From: Phytohalomonas tamaricis
Lineage (GTDB): Bacteria; Pseudomonadota; Gammaproteobacteria; Pseudomonadales; Halomonadaceae
Direction: 5' to 3'
Assembly: GCF_003012345.1 (NCBI RefSeq)
Contig: NZ_PVRV01000021.1
Span: forward strand, 265,680-329,679
Length of the DNA: 64,000 bases
Shown here: piece by piece, positions 1 through 8,261 of the stretch
How the letters are laid out: each line of letters starts with the position of its first letter
Position numbering within the stretch: position 1 is the first letter of the stretch
The notes under the pieces: generated by a model
Database searches by the model: none
Told to the model about the DNA's origin: nothing
The model's input: the letters and a program-made list of their open reading frames with translations, nothing else
Made by a program: the position numbers and the translations under genes

Positions 1-1
1 C

Positions 2-331
2 GTCGATACCGTTTCCGACAATGCGGCCAATGCCGGCATCGTACTGGGGAAGGAGAAACACGCACCGGACGCGTTCGATCTGCGCTGGGTTGGCTCGATC
101 GTCAAGAAAAATGGTGTTGTCACCGCCACCGGCCTGGGCGCTGGGGTACTCGATGATCCGGTCACAGGCCTGGTGTGGTTAGCGCGGCGCATGGCGACCT
201 ATGGCCAACGGATCGAGGCCGGCCAAGTAGTGCTGTCCGGCTCGTTTATTGGCCCGATTGAATGCCCTTCCGGCAGCGAGATCGAGGCCGACTACGGTCC
301 CTTTGGCAAAGTAACCCTGCGATTCGATTAA
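2..331 (+). CDS. hpaH: 2-oxo-hept-4-ene-1,7-dioate hydratase, C-terminal part
   Basis: The last 109 codons of a gene that begins outside the window. The readable part belongs to the hydratase/fumarylacetoacetate hydrolase fold family: DLRWVGSIVKKNG, then GVLDDPVTGLVWLA, then GQVVLSGSFIGPIE, and a short ADYGPFGKVTLRF tail. This order matches the end of E. coli HpaH (HpcG). The family enzyme hydrates 2-oxo-hept-4-ene-1,7-dioate to the 4-hydroxy compound, which is the substrate of HpaI, and hpaI lies 1.4 kb downstream. Being first in a + strand hpa set supports the assignment. A different 2-keto-pentenoate hydratase is possible because the first half is missing. Confidence 0.85.
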   Translation, partial: VDTVSDNAANAGIVLGKEKHAPDAFDLRWVGSIVKKNGVVTATGLGAGVLDDPVTGLVWLARRMATYGQRIEAGQVVLSGSFIGPIECPSGSEIEADYGPFGKVTLRFD

Positions 332-397
332 GCATCGTCCAGAAACCGGCAGCGTTCGCCAATTTTTCGGACAAAACCCGAACTGGGCAAAAACGGC

Positions 398-1297
398 CTA
401 TGCCTGGCCGGTCTGGTGATGACGATAACGCGATGGCGTGGTGTTCGCATGACGAGCAAAGAAGCGATAAAAATATCCCGGGTCCTGAAAGCCGAGTTGA
501 TAGCCGATCTCGTTGATCGACATGCGAGTAAAGGTCAGCATACGGCGCGCTTCCTGAATCAGCCGGTCATGCACTACTCGTTTGCTGGGCACCCCGGCAA
601 TACGGCGGCAGACGCTGTTGAGGCGCGCCTCGGTGACGTTGAGCGCTGCAGCGTATTCCGCCAGCGTCCAGTGGCTCCGATAGTGCGCTTCGATCTCCTG
701 GTTGAAACGATGAAACAGCGTCAGCTCCTCATGACGAACATGCTGGGCCTTGAGCGAATTGGTAGACAGGCGAAACAGTCCGATAAAAACCAGCCGGGTC
801 AGCGTTGTAAGCGCCGCCTCGCGTCCTGGCCGTTCGCTGTCAAACTCCAGCCTCAGCTCATCGAACAGCCGTTCGAGGCGCGCAACCTCGGTACGCGCAT
901 CTTCACTGACGTGACCGGTCGCCACGCAGACCGGCGCGATGCGCTGAATACCGCCCAGATCGGGACTCTCCTCAAGCAAGGACCACACCAGTTGCTGGCG
1001 TACGGTCAGCACGTGTCCCTCGCTGCCCTCCTCCGTCGTGAAAGAGTGAGGTACGGTCGGCGGGGTCAGGAAAAACATCGGTCCCTGTTGATGAAACTGC
1101 CGGTCATCCAAATAGACTCGCACCATGCCACTCTTGACGTAGTGCACCTGAAAGAACCGGTCATGATAATGCACCGGCATATTGCGCCCGTAGAAATCAG
1201 CCATACGTCCCAGCGCGTCGTAGTGCACCGTCGCGTCAGCGTAACGCTGATCGTACTCCTGGCCGATCGTAATGTTGGGAATGGCCTCCAACGCCAT
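398..1297 (-). CDS. hpaA: HpaA-type AraC family activator of 4-hydroxyphenylacetate catabolism
   Basis: A 299-residue regulator. The N-terminal cupin-like half (about 1-160) has HYHDRFFQVHYV and FFLTPPTVPHSF, the sensing pattern of HpaA. The C-terminal AraC double helix-turn-helix (about 200-295) ends with GFQDPGYFYRFFARHANTTPS, the usual second recognition helix and family signature. In E. coli HpaA activates hpaBC in response to 4-hydroxyphenylacetate. Here it is divergent from the hpaD remnant and hpaI, so the 1298-1443 gap should hold both promoters. No hpaBC monooxygenase genes are in the window. The ATG at 1297 fits the family length. Confidence 0.9.
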   Translation of the reverse strand: MALEAIPNITIGQEYDQRYADATVHYDALGRMADFYGRNMPVHYHDRFFQVHYVKSGMVRVYLDDRQFHQQGPMFFLTPPTVPHSFTTEEGSEGHVLTVRQQLVWSLLEESPDLGGIQRIAPVCVATGHVSEDARTEVARLERLFDELRLEFDSERPGREAALTTLTRLVFIGLFRLSTNSLKAQHVRHEELTLFHRFNQEIEAHYRSHWTLAEYAAALNVTEARLNSVCRRIAGVPSKRVVHDRLIQEARRMLTFTRMSINEIGYQLGFQDPGYFYRFFARHANTTPSRYRHHQTGQA

Positions 1298-1443
1298 ACT
1301 GCGTCTCCTGTGTGCCTACCCTTTTCTGTCGCTGCTCGTTTACATATTAACAATACCGTGCCCCAGCACTCCACCGTCGGCTCGCGACTATCGTTCGGTC
1401 TCATCCGGCCTTCCACAACCCTACTTCAATAAAGGAGACATTA

Positions 1444-1601
1444 ATGGGTGAGATTGTTCTGGCAAACAAGGTCAAGTATGTATGGCAACAGTCATGCTGA
1501 GGGGACTGTTGGGCACAGGCTACAACAAGCCCGCCGAGATCCTGGCCGAACCCTTCGGTAGCTCCGGCACGGGACAGATCAATGCGGTATTCCCACTGTA
1601 A
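1444..1601 (+). pseudogene. hpaD: hpaD remnant (homoprotocatechuate 2,3-dioxygenase) with a large internal deletion
   Basis: An ATG preceded by AAAGGAGA opens with MGEIVLANKV, like the start of HpaD, but shifts frame and stops at 1500. From 1482 another frame reads ATVMLRGLLGTGYNKPAEI and ends with SSGTGQINAVFPL and a stop at 1601, like the C-terminus of HpaD. About 52 codons remain of a protein of roughly 280 residues, so the catalytic core, including the metal ligands, is gone. The ribosome site and both ends survive, which points to one internal deletion rather than slow decay. It lies between hpaA and hpaI, where hpaD is expected. Confidence 0.8.
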
Positions 1602-1686
1602 GCCACCGAGAGAAACGCCGCCTCGGGCGAACGCGCTCCGCGCCTCAGGCGTACAGGCACCATAAAGATATTTCAGGAGAACATTC

Positions 1687-2490
1687 ATGGACATGCCACG
1701 CAATGCCTTCAAGCAGGCTCTCGCCAACAACGAGGTTCAGATTGGCTTGTGGCTGGGCCTCGCCAACGGCTACTGCGCTGAACTGGCCGCCAATGCCGAC
1801 TTCGACTGGCTGTTGATCGACGGCGAGCACGCTCCCAACGACTTGCGCACCATTCTCGAACAAGTACAGGCGATCGCACCCTATCAGGCGCAGCCCGTGG
1901 TACGCCCGCCCATTGGAGAGACAGAGCTGATCAAACAATACCTCGACATCGGCGTGCAGACCTTGCTGGTACCGATGGTAGACAACGCCGAGCAGGCGCG
2001 TGCCACAGTGCGTGCGACGCGCTATCCGCCGGAGGGCGTGCGCGGCGTCGGCAGCGCACTGGCGCGAGCGTCGCGCTGGAACAGTATCCCCGGCTACCTG
2101 GACAAGGCTGACGGAGAGATCTGTCTGTTGGTACAGATCGAAACCCGGGAAGGACTCAAGAACCTCGACGAGATTGCCGCCGTTGAAGGCGTCGATGGCG
2201 TCTTCATCGGCCCCGCCGATCTGAGTGCGTCGCTGGGCCATCGCGGCAATCCGGGGCATAAAGAGGTCCAGAACGCCATCGAGGATGGCATCCGACGCAT
2301 TCGTCAAGCTGGCAAGGCGGCCGGCATCCTCTCGGCCGATCGCACGCTTGCCAAACGTTATCTTGAGCTGGGCTGCACCTTCGTCGCCGTCGGCGTCGAT
2401 ACCAGCCTGCTCATGGGCGCGCTGAAAGAACTGGCAACCACCTTCAAGGGGGGAGAAACACCGGCGAATTCCGCCCCTTCAGTGTATTGA
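1687..2490 (+). CDS. hpaI: 4-hydroxy-2-oxo-heptane-1,7-dioate aldolase
   Basis: A 267-residue class II (metal-dependent) aldolase of the HpcH/HpaI family. It splits 4-hydroxy-2-oxoheptanedioate into pyruvate and succinic semialdehyde. Visible motifs are [10 protein letters not shown] near residue 43 (catalytic His), [20 protein letters not shown] near 115, VQIETREG (metal-binding Glu) and [12 protein letters not shown] (metal-binding Asp). Similarity to E. coli HpaI runs the full length, including [18 protein letters not shown]. The start at 1687 follows TTTCAGGAGA. A paralogue of the same family sits in the rhamnose block at 36389-37186 on the other strand; this copy has the hpa neighbours. 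Confidence 0.93.
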   Translation: MDMPRNAFKQALANNEVQIGLWLGLANGYCAELAANADFDWLLIDGEHAPNDLRTILEQVQAIAPYQAQPVVRPPIGETELIKQYLDIGVQTLLVPMVDNAEQARATVRATRYPPEGVRGVGSALARASRWNSIPGYLDKADGEICLLVQIETREGLKNLDEIAAVEGVDGVFIGPADLSASLGHRGNPGHKEVQNAIEDGIRRIRQAGKAAGILSADRTLAKRYLELGCTFVAVGVDTSLLMGALKELATTFKGGETPANSAPSVY

Positions 2491-2553
2491 ACACCCCTCA
2501 CGGCTGCCTATCCGGGGCCTGAAATTCCAGCTTATCATTTCAGGAAAAAACGC

Positions 2554-4005
2554 ATGAAACTGACTGATTCACGCCTGCTGCGTCAGCACGTCTACATCAA
2601 CGGCCAGTGGGTCAACGCCGACAGTGGCGAGACTTTCCCTGTGACTAACCCAGCCGACACCACGCCGATCACCGAAGTCGCGCGCGTTGGCGCCGCCGAG
2701 ACCCGCCGCGCCATCGACGCAGCAGTCACAGCCTTGCCCGCCTGGCGCGACAAGACTGCAAAGGAACGCGCCACAATTCTTCGCCGCTGGTTCACCCTGA
2801 TGCAGGATAACAAGGAGGACCTGGCGCGTATCTTGAGCTGGGAACAAGGCAAGCCGCTGGCTGAAAGCCGAGGTGAGATCGATTACGGTGCCAGCTTCAT
2901 CGAATGGTTCGCCGAGGAGGGTAAGCGCATCTACGGTGACGTCATTCCCAACGATAAGCCCAATCGTCGATTGATAGTGATCAAGCAGCCGGTGGGCGTC
3001 GTCGCCGCTATAACGCCGTGGAACTTCCCGGTCGCGATGATCACACGCAAGGCGGGACCCGCCTTGGCCGCTGGCTGTACCATGGTGCTCAAGCCCGCGT
3101 CGGAAACGCCACTCTCGGCGCTGGCCCTGGCCGAGCTAGCCGAGCGCGCAGGCATACCGGCCGGAGTGTTCAATGTCGTCACCGGCCGCGCCGGAGAAAT
3201 CGGTAGTGAGCTCACGCGTAACGAAAACGTGCGCAAGCTGTCGTTCACCGGATCGACCGAGATCGGCCGCCAACTGATGGAAGAGTGCGCAAGTACCATC
3301 AAGAAGGTGAGTATGGAGCTCGGCGGCAATGCACCTTTCATCGTCTTCGATGACGCTGATCTGGACGCGGCCGTCGAAGGTGCGCTGGCGTCGAAATTCC
3401 GTAACAGCGGCCAAACCTGCGTATGCACCAATCGCATTCTGGTACAGGATACCGTGTACGACGCCTTCAGCGAGAAGCTCGTGGCAGCCGTGAAACAGCT
3501 CAAGGTCGCTCCGGCCGAGGAGGAAGGATCACAGCAAGGACCGCTGATCAACCCAAAAGCGGTCGATAAGATCAAAGCCCATATCGACGATGCCGTCAGT
3601 CAAGGAGCGAAAGTGCTGTGCGGTGGCCAAACGCACGCGCTGGGAGGCAACTTCTTCGAACCGACCGTCATCGGCGATGTCACTGCGGCTATGGATGTCG
3701 CCAGTGAAGAGACCTTTGGCCCCTTGGCGCCGCTGTTTCGCTTTCACAGTGAGGAGGAGGCGATCCGGATGGCGAATGACACGCCATTCGGTCTGGCCGC
3801 ATACGTTTATACCCAAAGCGTAGGCCGCTGCTGGCGTGTGGGGGAAGCGCTCGAATATGGTATGGTAGGCATCAACGAAGGTCTCATCTCTACGGAAGTC
3901 GCCCCTTTTGGTGGCATCAAGGCCTCAGGCGTCGGCCGAGAAGGCTCCCGCTACGGCATCGAAGATTATCTCGAAATCAAATACCTGTGCATGGGCATTC
4001 GCTAA
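2554..4005 (+). CDS. gabD: Succinate-semialdehyde dehydrogenase, GabD type, in the hpa cluster
   Basis: A 483-residue NAD(P)-dependent aldehyde dehydrogenase. It has the nucleotide-site TPWNFPVAMITRKAGPALAAG, the general base Glu in MELGGNAPF and the catalytic Cys in NSGQTCVCTNR. The C-terminal PFGGIKASGVGREGSRYGIEDY pattern is that of GabD rather than HpaE. It lies 63 bp after hpaI, whose product succinic semialdehyde it would oxidise to succinate. HpaE proper, the 5-carboxymethyl-2-hydroxymuconate semialdehyde dehydrogenase, is not in this window. A terminator hairpin follows at once. Confidence 0.88.
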   Translation: MKLTDSRLLRQHVYINGQWVNADSGETFPVTNPADTTPITEVARVGAAETRRAIDAAVTALPAWRDKTAKERATILRRWFTLMQDNKEDLARILSWEQGKPLAESRGEIDYGASFIEWFAEEGKRIYGDVIPNDKPNRRLIVIKQPVGVVAAITPWNFPVAMITRKAGPALAAGCTMVLKPASETPLSALALAELAERAGIPAGVFNVVTGRAGEIGSELTRNENVRKLSFTGSTEIGRQLMEECASTIKKVSMELGGNAPFIVFDDADLDAAVEGALASKFRNSGQTCVCTNRILVQDTVYDAFSEKLVAAVKQLKVAPAEEEGSQQGPLINPKAVDKIKAHIDDAVSQGAKVLCGGQTHALGGNFFEPTVIGDVTAAMDVASEETFGPLAPLFRFHSEEEAIRMANDTPFGLAAYVYTQSVGRCWRVGEALEYGMVGINEGLISTEVAPFGGIKASGVGREGSRYGIEDYLEIKYLCMGIR

Positions 4006-4020
4006 CCTCTTGGCTAAGAT

Positions 4021-4055
4021 CAAGGGGACGATCGATCCCCTTGGTTGCTTTTTTT
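4021..4055 (+). terminator. Rho-independent terminator after the hpaI-gabD unit
   Basis: A perfect 8-bp stem CAAGGGGA/TCCCCTTG with a 7-nt loop is followed after four bases by GC and a run of seven T. It lies 15 bp past the gabD stop and 14 bp before the hpaR start, so hpaR must rely on read-through or have its own promoter inside or near this hairpin. Confidence 0.85.
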
Positions 4056-4068
4056 AACAAGGTAGAAC

Positions 4069-4503
4069 ATGGCGCGCCCGACCCCCTCTCTGACCCTGGC
4101 ACTGCTTCAGGCACGTGAATCTGCAATGGATTTTTTCAGGCCACATCTTAATCGCAATCACATCACCGAACAGCAGTGGCGGGTCATCCGCATTCTTTGG
4201 CAGTCTGATGATCAGACACTCGAGAGTCATCAACTGGCCGAGCTAGCATGCATACTGCGTCCCAGTCTGACCGGTGTGCTACTGCGTCTTGAACAGAGCG
4301 GTCTAGTCCGTCGCTGGAAACCTGAAAACGATCAGCGTCGTCTTTGCGTGACCCTGACATCGGAGGGGAATGCCCTCTTCGATGACATGAAGGACGAGAT
4401 GATACGCCAGTATCAGAAGATCCAGCAGGCCTTAGGCGCGGAGAAATATCGCACTCTGATGAGTCTTCTGAACGAAGTGCAGCGGCTACACCCAGACGAT
4501 TGA
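4069..4503 (+). CDS. hpaR: MarR family repressor of the homoprotocatechuate pathway
   Basis: A 144-residue winged-helix regulator. LTLALLQARESAMDFFRPHL and EQQWRVIRILWQS near the N-terminus, ACILRPSLTGVLLRLEQSGLV as the recognition helix and DQRRLCVTLTSEG as the wing match HpaR along its length. In E. coli HpaR represses the meta-cleavage operon and is released by aromatic intermediates. Here it is the last gene of the hpa set, on the same strand as hpaI and gabD but behind a terminator, with AAGG 8 bp before the ATG. Confidence 0.9.
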   Translation: MARPTPSLTLALLQARESAMDFFRPHLNRNHITEQQWRVIRILWQSDDQTLESHQLAELACILRPSLTGVLLRLEQSGLVRRWKPENDQRRLCVTLTSEGNALFDDMKDEMIRQYQKIQQALGAEKYRTLMSLLNEVQRLHPDD

Positions 4504-4573
4504 CGAAGCACGTGGGCAGCGCGACTTTCCCTTCGGCCGCCCAGCCTCATACTAAAGAACAAGCTCTCAAGCC

Positions 4574-4592
4574 ATTGATTATAAAAATCAAT
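4574..4592. promoter_or_regulatory. AT-rich palindrome between hpaR and the GMC oxidoreductase gene
   Basis: ATTGATT-ATAAA-AATCAAT has perfect 7-bp arms. It is 71 bp after hpaR and 122 bp before the next start codon. The size and symmetry suit a MarR-type operator, so HpaR or another local regulator could bind it, but no second copy was seen near hpaI. Confidence 0.35.
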
Positions 4593-4713
4593 TTTCGCTT
4601 GGCTGAGGCAGTCAAGTAGTTGGCACGCCCAGTCAATTTGATAGCCGCTATTGTTTTTTAACCTGCACCCTCTGTCGGCGCGTAGCGCCCTATCGCGGCT
4701 TGGGAATACAGTA

Positions 4714-6336
4714 ATGCAGGAACATTATGACTACATCATCATCGGTGCCGGTTCGGCCGGTTGTGTGATTGCCCATCGCCTGATTGAGCATAACGAAGGC
4801 TCCATTTTGCTGGTCGAGGCCGGCGGCCAGGATTCTAGCCTGCTTGTCCGCATGCCAGCCGCGCTGGGCAAGGTCATTCCGACCCGTACCTGGCCCTACA
4901 TGACGGCTCCGCATCCGGCGACCCACCACCGCTCCATGAGCGTAGCTCAGGGCAAGCTGATTGGCGGCAGCAGTTCGGTCAACGGCATGATCTACATTCG
5001 CGGTCACCGCGAAGATTATGATAGCTGGGCCCGTGAAGAAGGCTGTACGGGCTGGGGCTTTGATGATCTGCTGCCCTACTTCATTCGCAGTGAAGGCAAC
5101 GAGTCGCTAGCAAACGAACTGCATGGCACCAACGGACCACTCAAGGTCAGCGAGAACCGCTATCGCCATCCGTTGACGCAGGCCTTTGTCCGCGCTGGCC
5201 AAGAGATCGGCCTGCCCTATGTCAATGACTTTAACGATAACGGTCGTCACGGAGTCGGTTACTACCAGACAACCACCTTTGAAGGTGAACGTTACAGCGC
5301 CGCCAAGGCTTATTTGAGCGGCCTACGCGACCATAGCCGTCTTACCATTCTTCCGGATACCGAGGTGGAGCGCGTCATCATCGACGGAGATCGGGCAACC
5401 GGCATTGTTGCCCGGCACGCCAGAAAAGGCCCAATCACATTCCATGCCCGTCAGCAGGTGATCGTTAGCGCAGGCGCCATCGGCAGCCCCAAGATTCTGT
5501 TGCAATCGGGCATCGGACCCGCCGAGCACCTGTCCCAGCAGGGAATCAAGTGCCTCAAGAATTTACCGGTCGGCGACAACCTGCAGGATCACCTGCACAT
5601 GTCCATCAATGCTACCCTCAAGGCACCGACGTCACTCTACGGTGAAGATGCCGGCGTCAAGGCGCTGCGCCATGGTGCAGAGTGGCTCCTGTATCGCCAT
5701 GGCCTAATGACCTCGAACGTGTTGGAAGGCGGCGCCTTTCTGGATACCGCCGACGAAGGGCGACCTGATACGCAAATTCATTTCATGCCGGTGCTCGACA
5801 CTTGGGACGATCCGAACGGCATCGGCAAGGGTCGCACACATGGGCTTACGCTCAAGGTGGGCCATCTGCAACCCGTCTCGCGCGGCAATGTACGCCTGAC
5901 CGGGACGCGCGCCGATCAGCCGGTCCAGATCAATGCTAATTTTCTTGATGCACCGGAAGATGTCGAGCATCAAATACGCGCCCTGCGAGCGGGGCTTGCT
6001 CTGCTCGATACTCGATCGCTATCTGCGCTGGTCGACGATATCTTCTCTCCTCCAGAGGCGCGCCAACTGATGGCCCAGTGCGCGGCCGACAATCGCGAGG
6101 CGCTGGAAAGCTTTGTTCGACAATATTGCAAGACGACTTATCATCCAGTGGGCACCTGCCAGATGGGTCCCGACCCCGACTGCTCAGTGGTGGACCTTGA
6201 CCTAAACGTACACGGTATCAGCGGCCTCAAGATCATCGACTGTTCGGTCTTTCCACGTCTGCCTCGCGGCAATACCAATGCCCCGACCATCGCTGTCGCG
6301 GAGAAGGCCGCCGACCTGCTGGTCAAGTCAACCTAA
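4714..6336 (+). CDS. GMC family FAD-dependent alcohol/choline dehydrogenase
   Basis: A flavoprotein of 540 residues starting at the ATG 4714, seven bases after GGGAA; a longer frame opens upstream with TTG but lacks a better ribosome site. The N-terminal IIIGAGSAGCVIAHRL binds the FAD ADP moiety. GGSSSVNGMIYIRG is the first GMC signature and GAIGSPKILLQSGIGP the second. YHPVGTCQMGP carries the active-site His and NTNAPTIAVAEKAADLL closes the FAD fold. The family oxidises alcohols and passes electrons to quinones or oxygen. The substrate cannot be read; BetA-like choline dehydrogenases and AlkJ-like enzymes look alike at this level. It stands alone behind the hpa set. Confidence 0.85.
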   Translation: MQEHYDYIIIGAGSAGCVIAHRLIEHNEGSILLVEAGGQDSSLLVRMPAALGKVIPTRTWPYMTAPHPATHHRSMSVAQGKLIGGSSSVNGMIYIRGHREDYDSWAREEGCTGWGFDDLLPYFIRSEGNESLANELHGTNGPLKVSENRYRHPLTQAFVRAGQEIGLPYVNDFNDNGRHGVGYYQTTTFEGERYSAAKAYLSGLRDHSRLTILPDTEVERVIIDGDRATGIVARHARKGPITFHARQQVIVSAGAIGSPKILLQSGIGPAEHLSQQGIKCLKNLPVGDNLQDHLHMSINATLKAPTSLYGEDAGVKALRHGAEWLLYRHGLMTSNVLEGGAFLDTADEGRPDTQIHFMPVLDTWDDPNGIGKGRTHGLTLKVGHLQPVSRGNVRLTGTRADQPVQINANFLDAPEDVEHQIRALRAGLALLDTRSLSALVDDIFSPPEARQLMAQCAADNREALESFVRQYCKTTYHPVGTCQMGPDPDCSVVDLDLNVHGISGLKIIDCSVFPRLPRGNTNAPTIAVAEKAADLLVKST

Positions 6337-6382
6337 CTATCTCATCGTCATCCAGCCTTACGCTGTCACTTGCGCATAAAAA

Positions 6383-6411
6383 AACCGCCACATCAGGTGG
6401 CGGTTGCTTTT
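6383..6411 (+). terminator. Terminator after the GMC oxidoreductase gene
   Basis: Perfect 9-bp stem AACCGCCAC/GTGGCGGTT with a 5-nt loop, followed by GCTTTT and preceded by a run of A on the left arm, so it could also act on the - strand for the permease relic that ends at 6436. Confidence 0.8.
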
Positions 6412-6435
6412 CCGGTGTAAATCGTTCTTCAACAC

Positions 6436-6998
6436 TCAGTCAGTCATGTCCGGTTCGAAGAGCCCTTTTTTCATCTTGCACTTGACCCAGAAGATAGCGA
6501 TCAAGCTGACAAGGCCCAGCACTACACCCAGTAGCGTATACACCATTGCTGTCATCTCAGGCGACGGTGACGCATTGGCGGCTACACATACCATACCGAC
6601 GATGCCGACGAGCTGCGGAATCGGAACAGTGGCGTCCTGTAGGGCCGCGCGTGGTTCGGCTTCCTGATGCGCAGCACAATGACGTTGATGTGGGCGACGA
6701 TATAGGCTAGTAGCCAGCTGGTAGAAGCGCCGATCAGCAGGACGATGATGTGATCCGGATCGACCAGCAGGAAGGGAATCGCCACGATGGTCGCCAGAAA
6801 AAGAATGCCGATCCAGGGGGTATTGAAGCGCGGATGCTGCTTGCACATGATCATGAACGCCTGGCCGTTCTCGGCCATCCCGCACAACATGCGCGGTACC
6901 GACGCCAGAACGGTGTTGAGCGTACTGCAGGTCATGATCGTGTTTCCCGAGGACTCCCCTTTTCCCAACATGCCCAAGCCGACAGCCGACAGCCGCAT
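6436..6998 (-). pseudogene. APC family amino-acid/amine permease, C-terminal fragment with frameshift
   Basis: The - strand shows the last third of an APC permease in two frames. The first part (6998 down to about 6620) reads MLGKGESSGNTIMT, ASVPRMLCGMAENGQAF, HPRFNTPWIGILFLATI and STSWLLAYIVAHINVIVLR. After a shift the second part gives PQLVGIVGMVCVAANASPS and LGLVSLIAIFWVKCKMKK and stops at 6436. About 190 of roughly 480 residues remain, and the N-terminal two thirds are replaced at about 6990 by an oppositely oriented gene fragment. Loss by rearrangement plus frameshift makes it non-functional. Confidence 0.8.
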
Positions 6999-7403
6999 GA
7001 TGGCAATGCCCGCTTATCTGGGCGGCAGTTTCTGTACGGCGAGCGTCAAGTGGTACGGCTCCAACATTGCGAACAGAGAGAAAGGTCTCCCCCGATCCAT
7101 TCTCATGTTTACCCTCAGCGATGCCGATACCGGCGCACCGCTGGCGTACATGTCGGCCAATTTGCTGTCGGCGTATCGCACCGGTACCATACCCGGCGTA
7201 GGCGCACGCCATCTGGCCCGCAAGGACGCCAGAACGATCGGCCTTCTCGGCCCGGGGTAATGGGAAAAACGTCCGTCTCGGCCTTCATGGCGACCCATCC
7301 TCATATCGATACAATTAAGGTGAAAGGGCGTGGGCAGAAGAGCATCGATAACTTCGTTGCCTGGGTAAAGGACACTTATCCGCAGATTTCCAACCTCTAC
7401 TGA
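6988..7403 (+). pseudogene. Ornithine cyclodeaminase-like protein (tyramine oxidase subunit B type), fragment
   Basis: From 6988 the + strand reads RMMAMPAYLGG, VKWYGSNIANREKGLPRS and GAPLAYMSANLLSAYRTG, then GVGARHLARKDARTIGLLGPG. A frameshift near 7257 moves the match to VMGKTSVSAFMATHPH and KGRGQKSIDNFVAWVKDTYP, which ends at 7403. This is the central part of the ornithine cyclodeaminase/mu-crystallin fold, including the start of its NAD-binding region. It most resembles the subgroup annotated as tyramine oxidase subunit B. Both termini are missing. The left edge abuts the permease relic and the right edge abuts the AcuI fragment with no spacer. Confidence 0.7.
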
Positions 7404-7609
7404 GAGGCGTTTCATTATTGGGCATCAATAGCGTTACTCGTCCGTCGACAGAGCGTAACGAAGCTTGGCACCGGCTGGCTGAAGAAGTTGATACCAGCAT
7501 GCTTGAGAAGACGACGTAAGAGGTGGGCCTGACAGGAGTTATTAGTGCTGCGGAAGACCTTCTTGAGGGCAGAACTCGTGGTCGAGTCGTAGTCAATGTT
7601 AATCGTTAA
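7403..7609 (+). pseudogene. AcuI/YhdH-type acryloyl-CoA (quinone) reductase, C-terminal fragment
   Basis: One frame reads RGVSLLGINSV, ERNEAWHRLAEEVDTSMLEKTT, then an in-frame TAA at 7517, then EVGLTGVISAAEDLLEGR and TRGRVVVNVNR before the stop. This is the last 65-70 residues of the YhdH/AcuI branch of medium-chain reductases, which typically ends LLEG.x.RGRVVVDVN. The rest of the gene is absent; the fragment starts exactly where the cyclodeaminase fragment stops. In some bacteria AcuI detoxifies acryloyl-CoA made from dimethylsulfoniopropionate. The call rests on recognition by eye. Confidence 0.65.
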
Positions 7610-7682
7610 ATGGCCTTAGTTTGCTCTTCGGTTTGCCAAGCAACCTATATTTCCGGTAAATGATTTTAGAGAGGAGAATGCA

Positions 7683-8069
7683 ATGAAACCAGAAAGCGTC
7701 GATGTCAGCGAAGATCCATGGGAAACATGGGAAGATCCCGAATTTGCAGCTAAAACAAAGGTTCGTTGGAAACTTATATTTTCTGCTGAAAGGACTTCAA
7801 CGGGCGTGATGAGTATGGGGCTGGCTGACATTGCTCCTGAAGGCATACTCCCGTTGCATCAGCATGATCCTGCTGAGATATACCATATCCTCAGTGGCGA
7901 AGGGCAAATGGAAATCGAGGGTGTCACTTTTCCATTGTATGCTGGTCAGTCGGTTTTCATTCCCCCAAGGGCATGGCATAAAACTATCAATGTTGGTGCT
8001 GTGCCGCTTCGCTTCGTATTTACATTTCCGACCGACAGCTTTGAGCAGGTTGTTTATAATTTTGCATAG
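7683..8069 (+). CDS. Single-domain cupin protein
   Basis: A 128-residue intact protein with GAGGAG 6 bp before its ATG. It forms one cupin barrel: motif 1 is GILPLHQHDPAEIYHILSG (two His, Glu and Tyr as likely metal ligands) and motif 2 is GQSVFIPPRAWHKTIN with the third His. The N-terminus is acidic and Trp-rich (SEDPWETWEDPEF). Small cupins of this layout include metal-dependent lyases such as DMSP lyases DddK and DddW as well as many unassigned proteins. Directly upstream is an AcuI-like fragment, and a possible BCCT transporter fragment lies downstream on the other strand. The activity cannot be decided from sequence alone. Confidence 0.75.
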   Translation: MKPESVDVSEDPWETWEDPEFAAKTKVRWKLIFSAERTSTGVMSMGLADIAPEGILPLHQHDPAEIYHILSGEGQMEIEGVTFPLYAGQSVFIPPRAWHKTINVGAVPLRFVFTFPTDSFEQVVYNFA

Positions 8070-8079
8070 TAAAATCTTT

Positions 8080-8220
8080 ATTTATGCACATGCAATCGAA
8101 CCCGACGTTGAGCTGGACAATGCTGTTACTCAAGCTGGCGGAGATGCCAAGTACCGTACCCAGCACCGCGGCGGTATTCACTGTCAGGAAATAGTACCAG
8201 CCGAAGATGTCCAAGGCTCT
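8080..8220 (-). pseudogene. Possible BCCT-type (choline/betaine/DMSP) transporter fragment
   Basis: About 40 residues on the - strand read ALDIFGWYYFLTVNTAAVL, then GTVLGISASLSNSIVQLN, before the frame runs into unrelated sequence. The FGWYY segment followed by a hydrophobic helix resembles the second membrane segment of BCCT carriers. Nothing else of the carrier is found nearby. The match is short and could be another membrane protein. Confidence 0.3.
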
Positions 8221-8261
8221 TGGTGAACATAATAACAGTTAAATCCATCTTGGCAGCCTGA

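Noticed and set aside
416..1432. A 338-codon + strand frame opposite hpaA
   Set aside because: It is antisense to hpaA, has no domain and disagrees with the clear AraC-family gene; an effect of high-GC codon bias.
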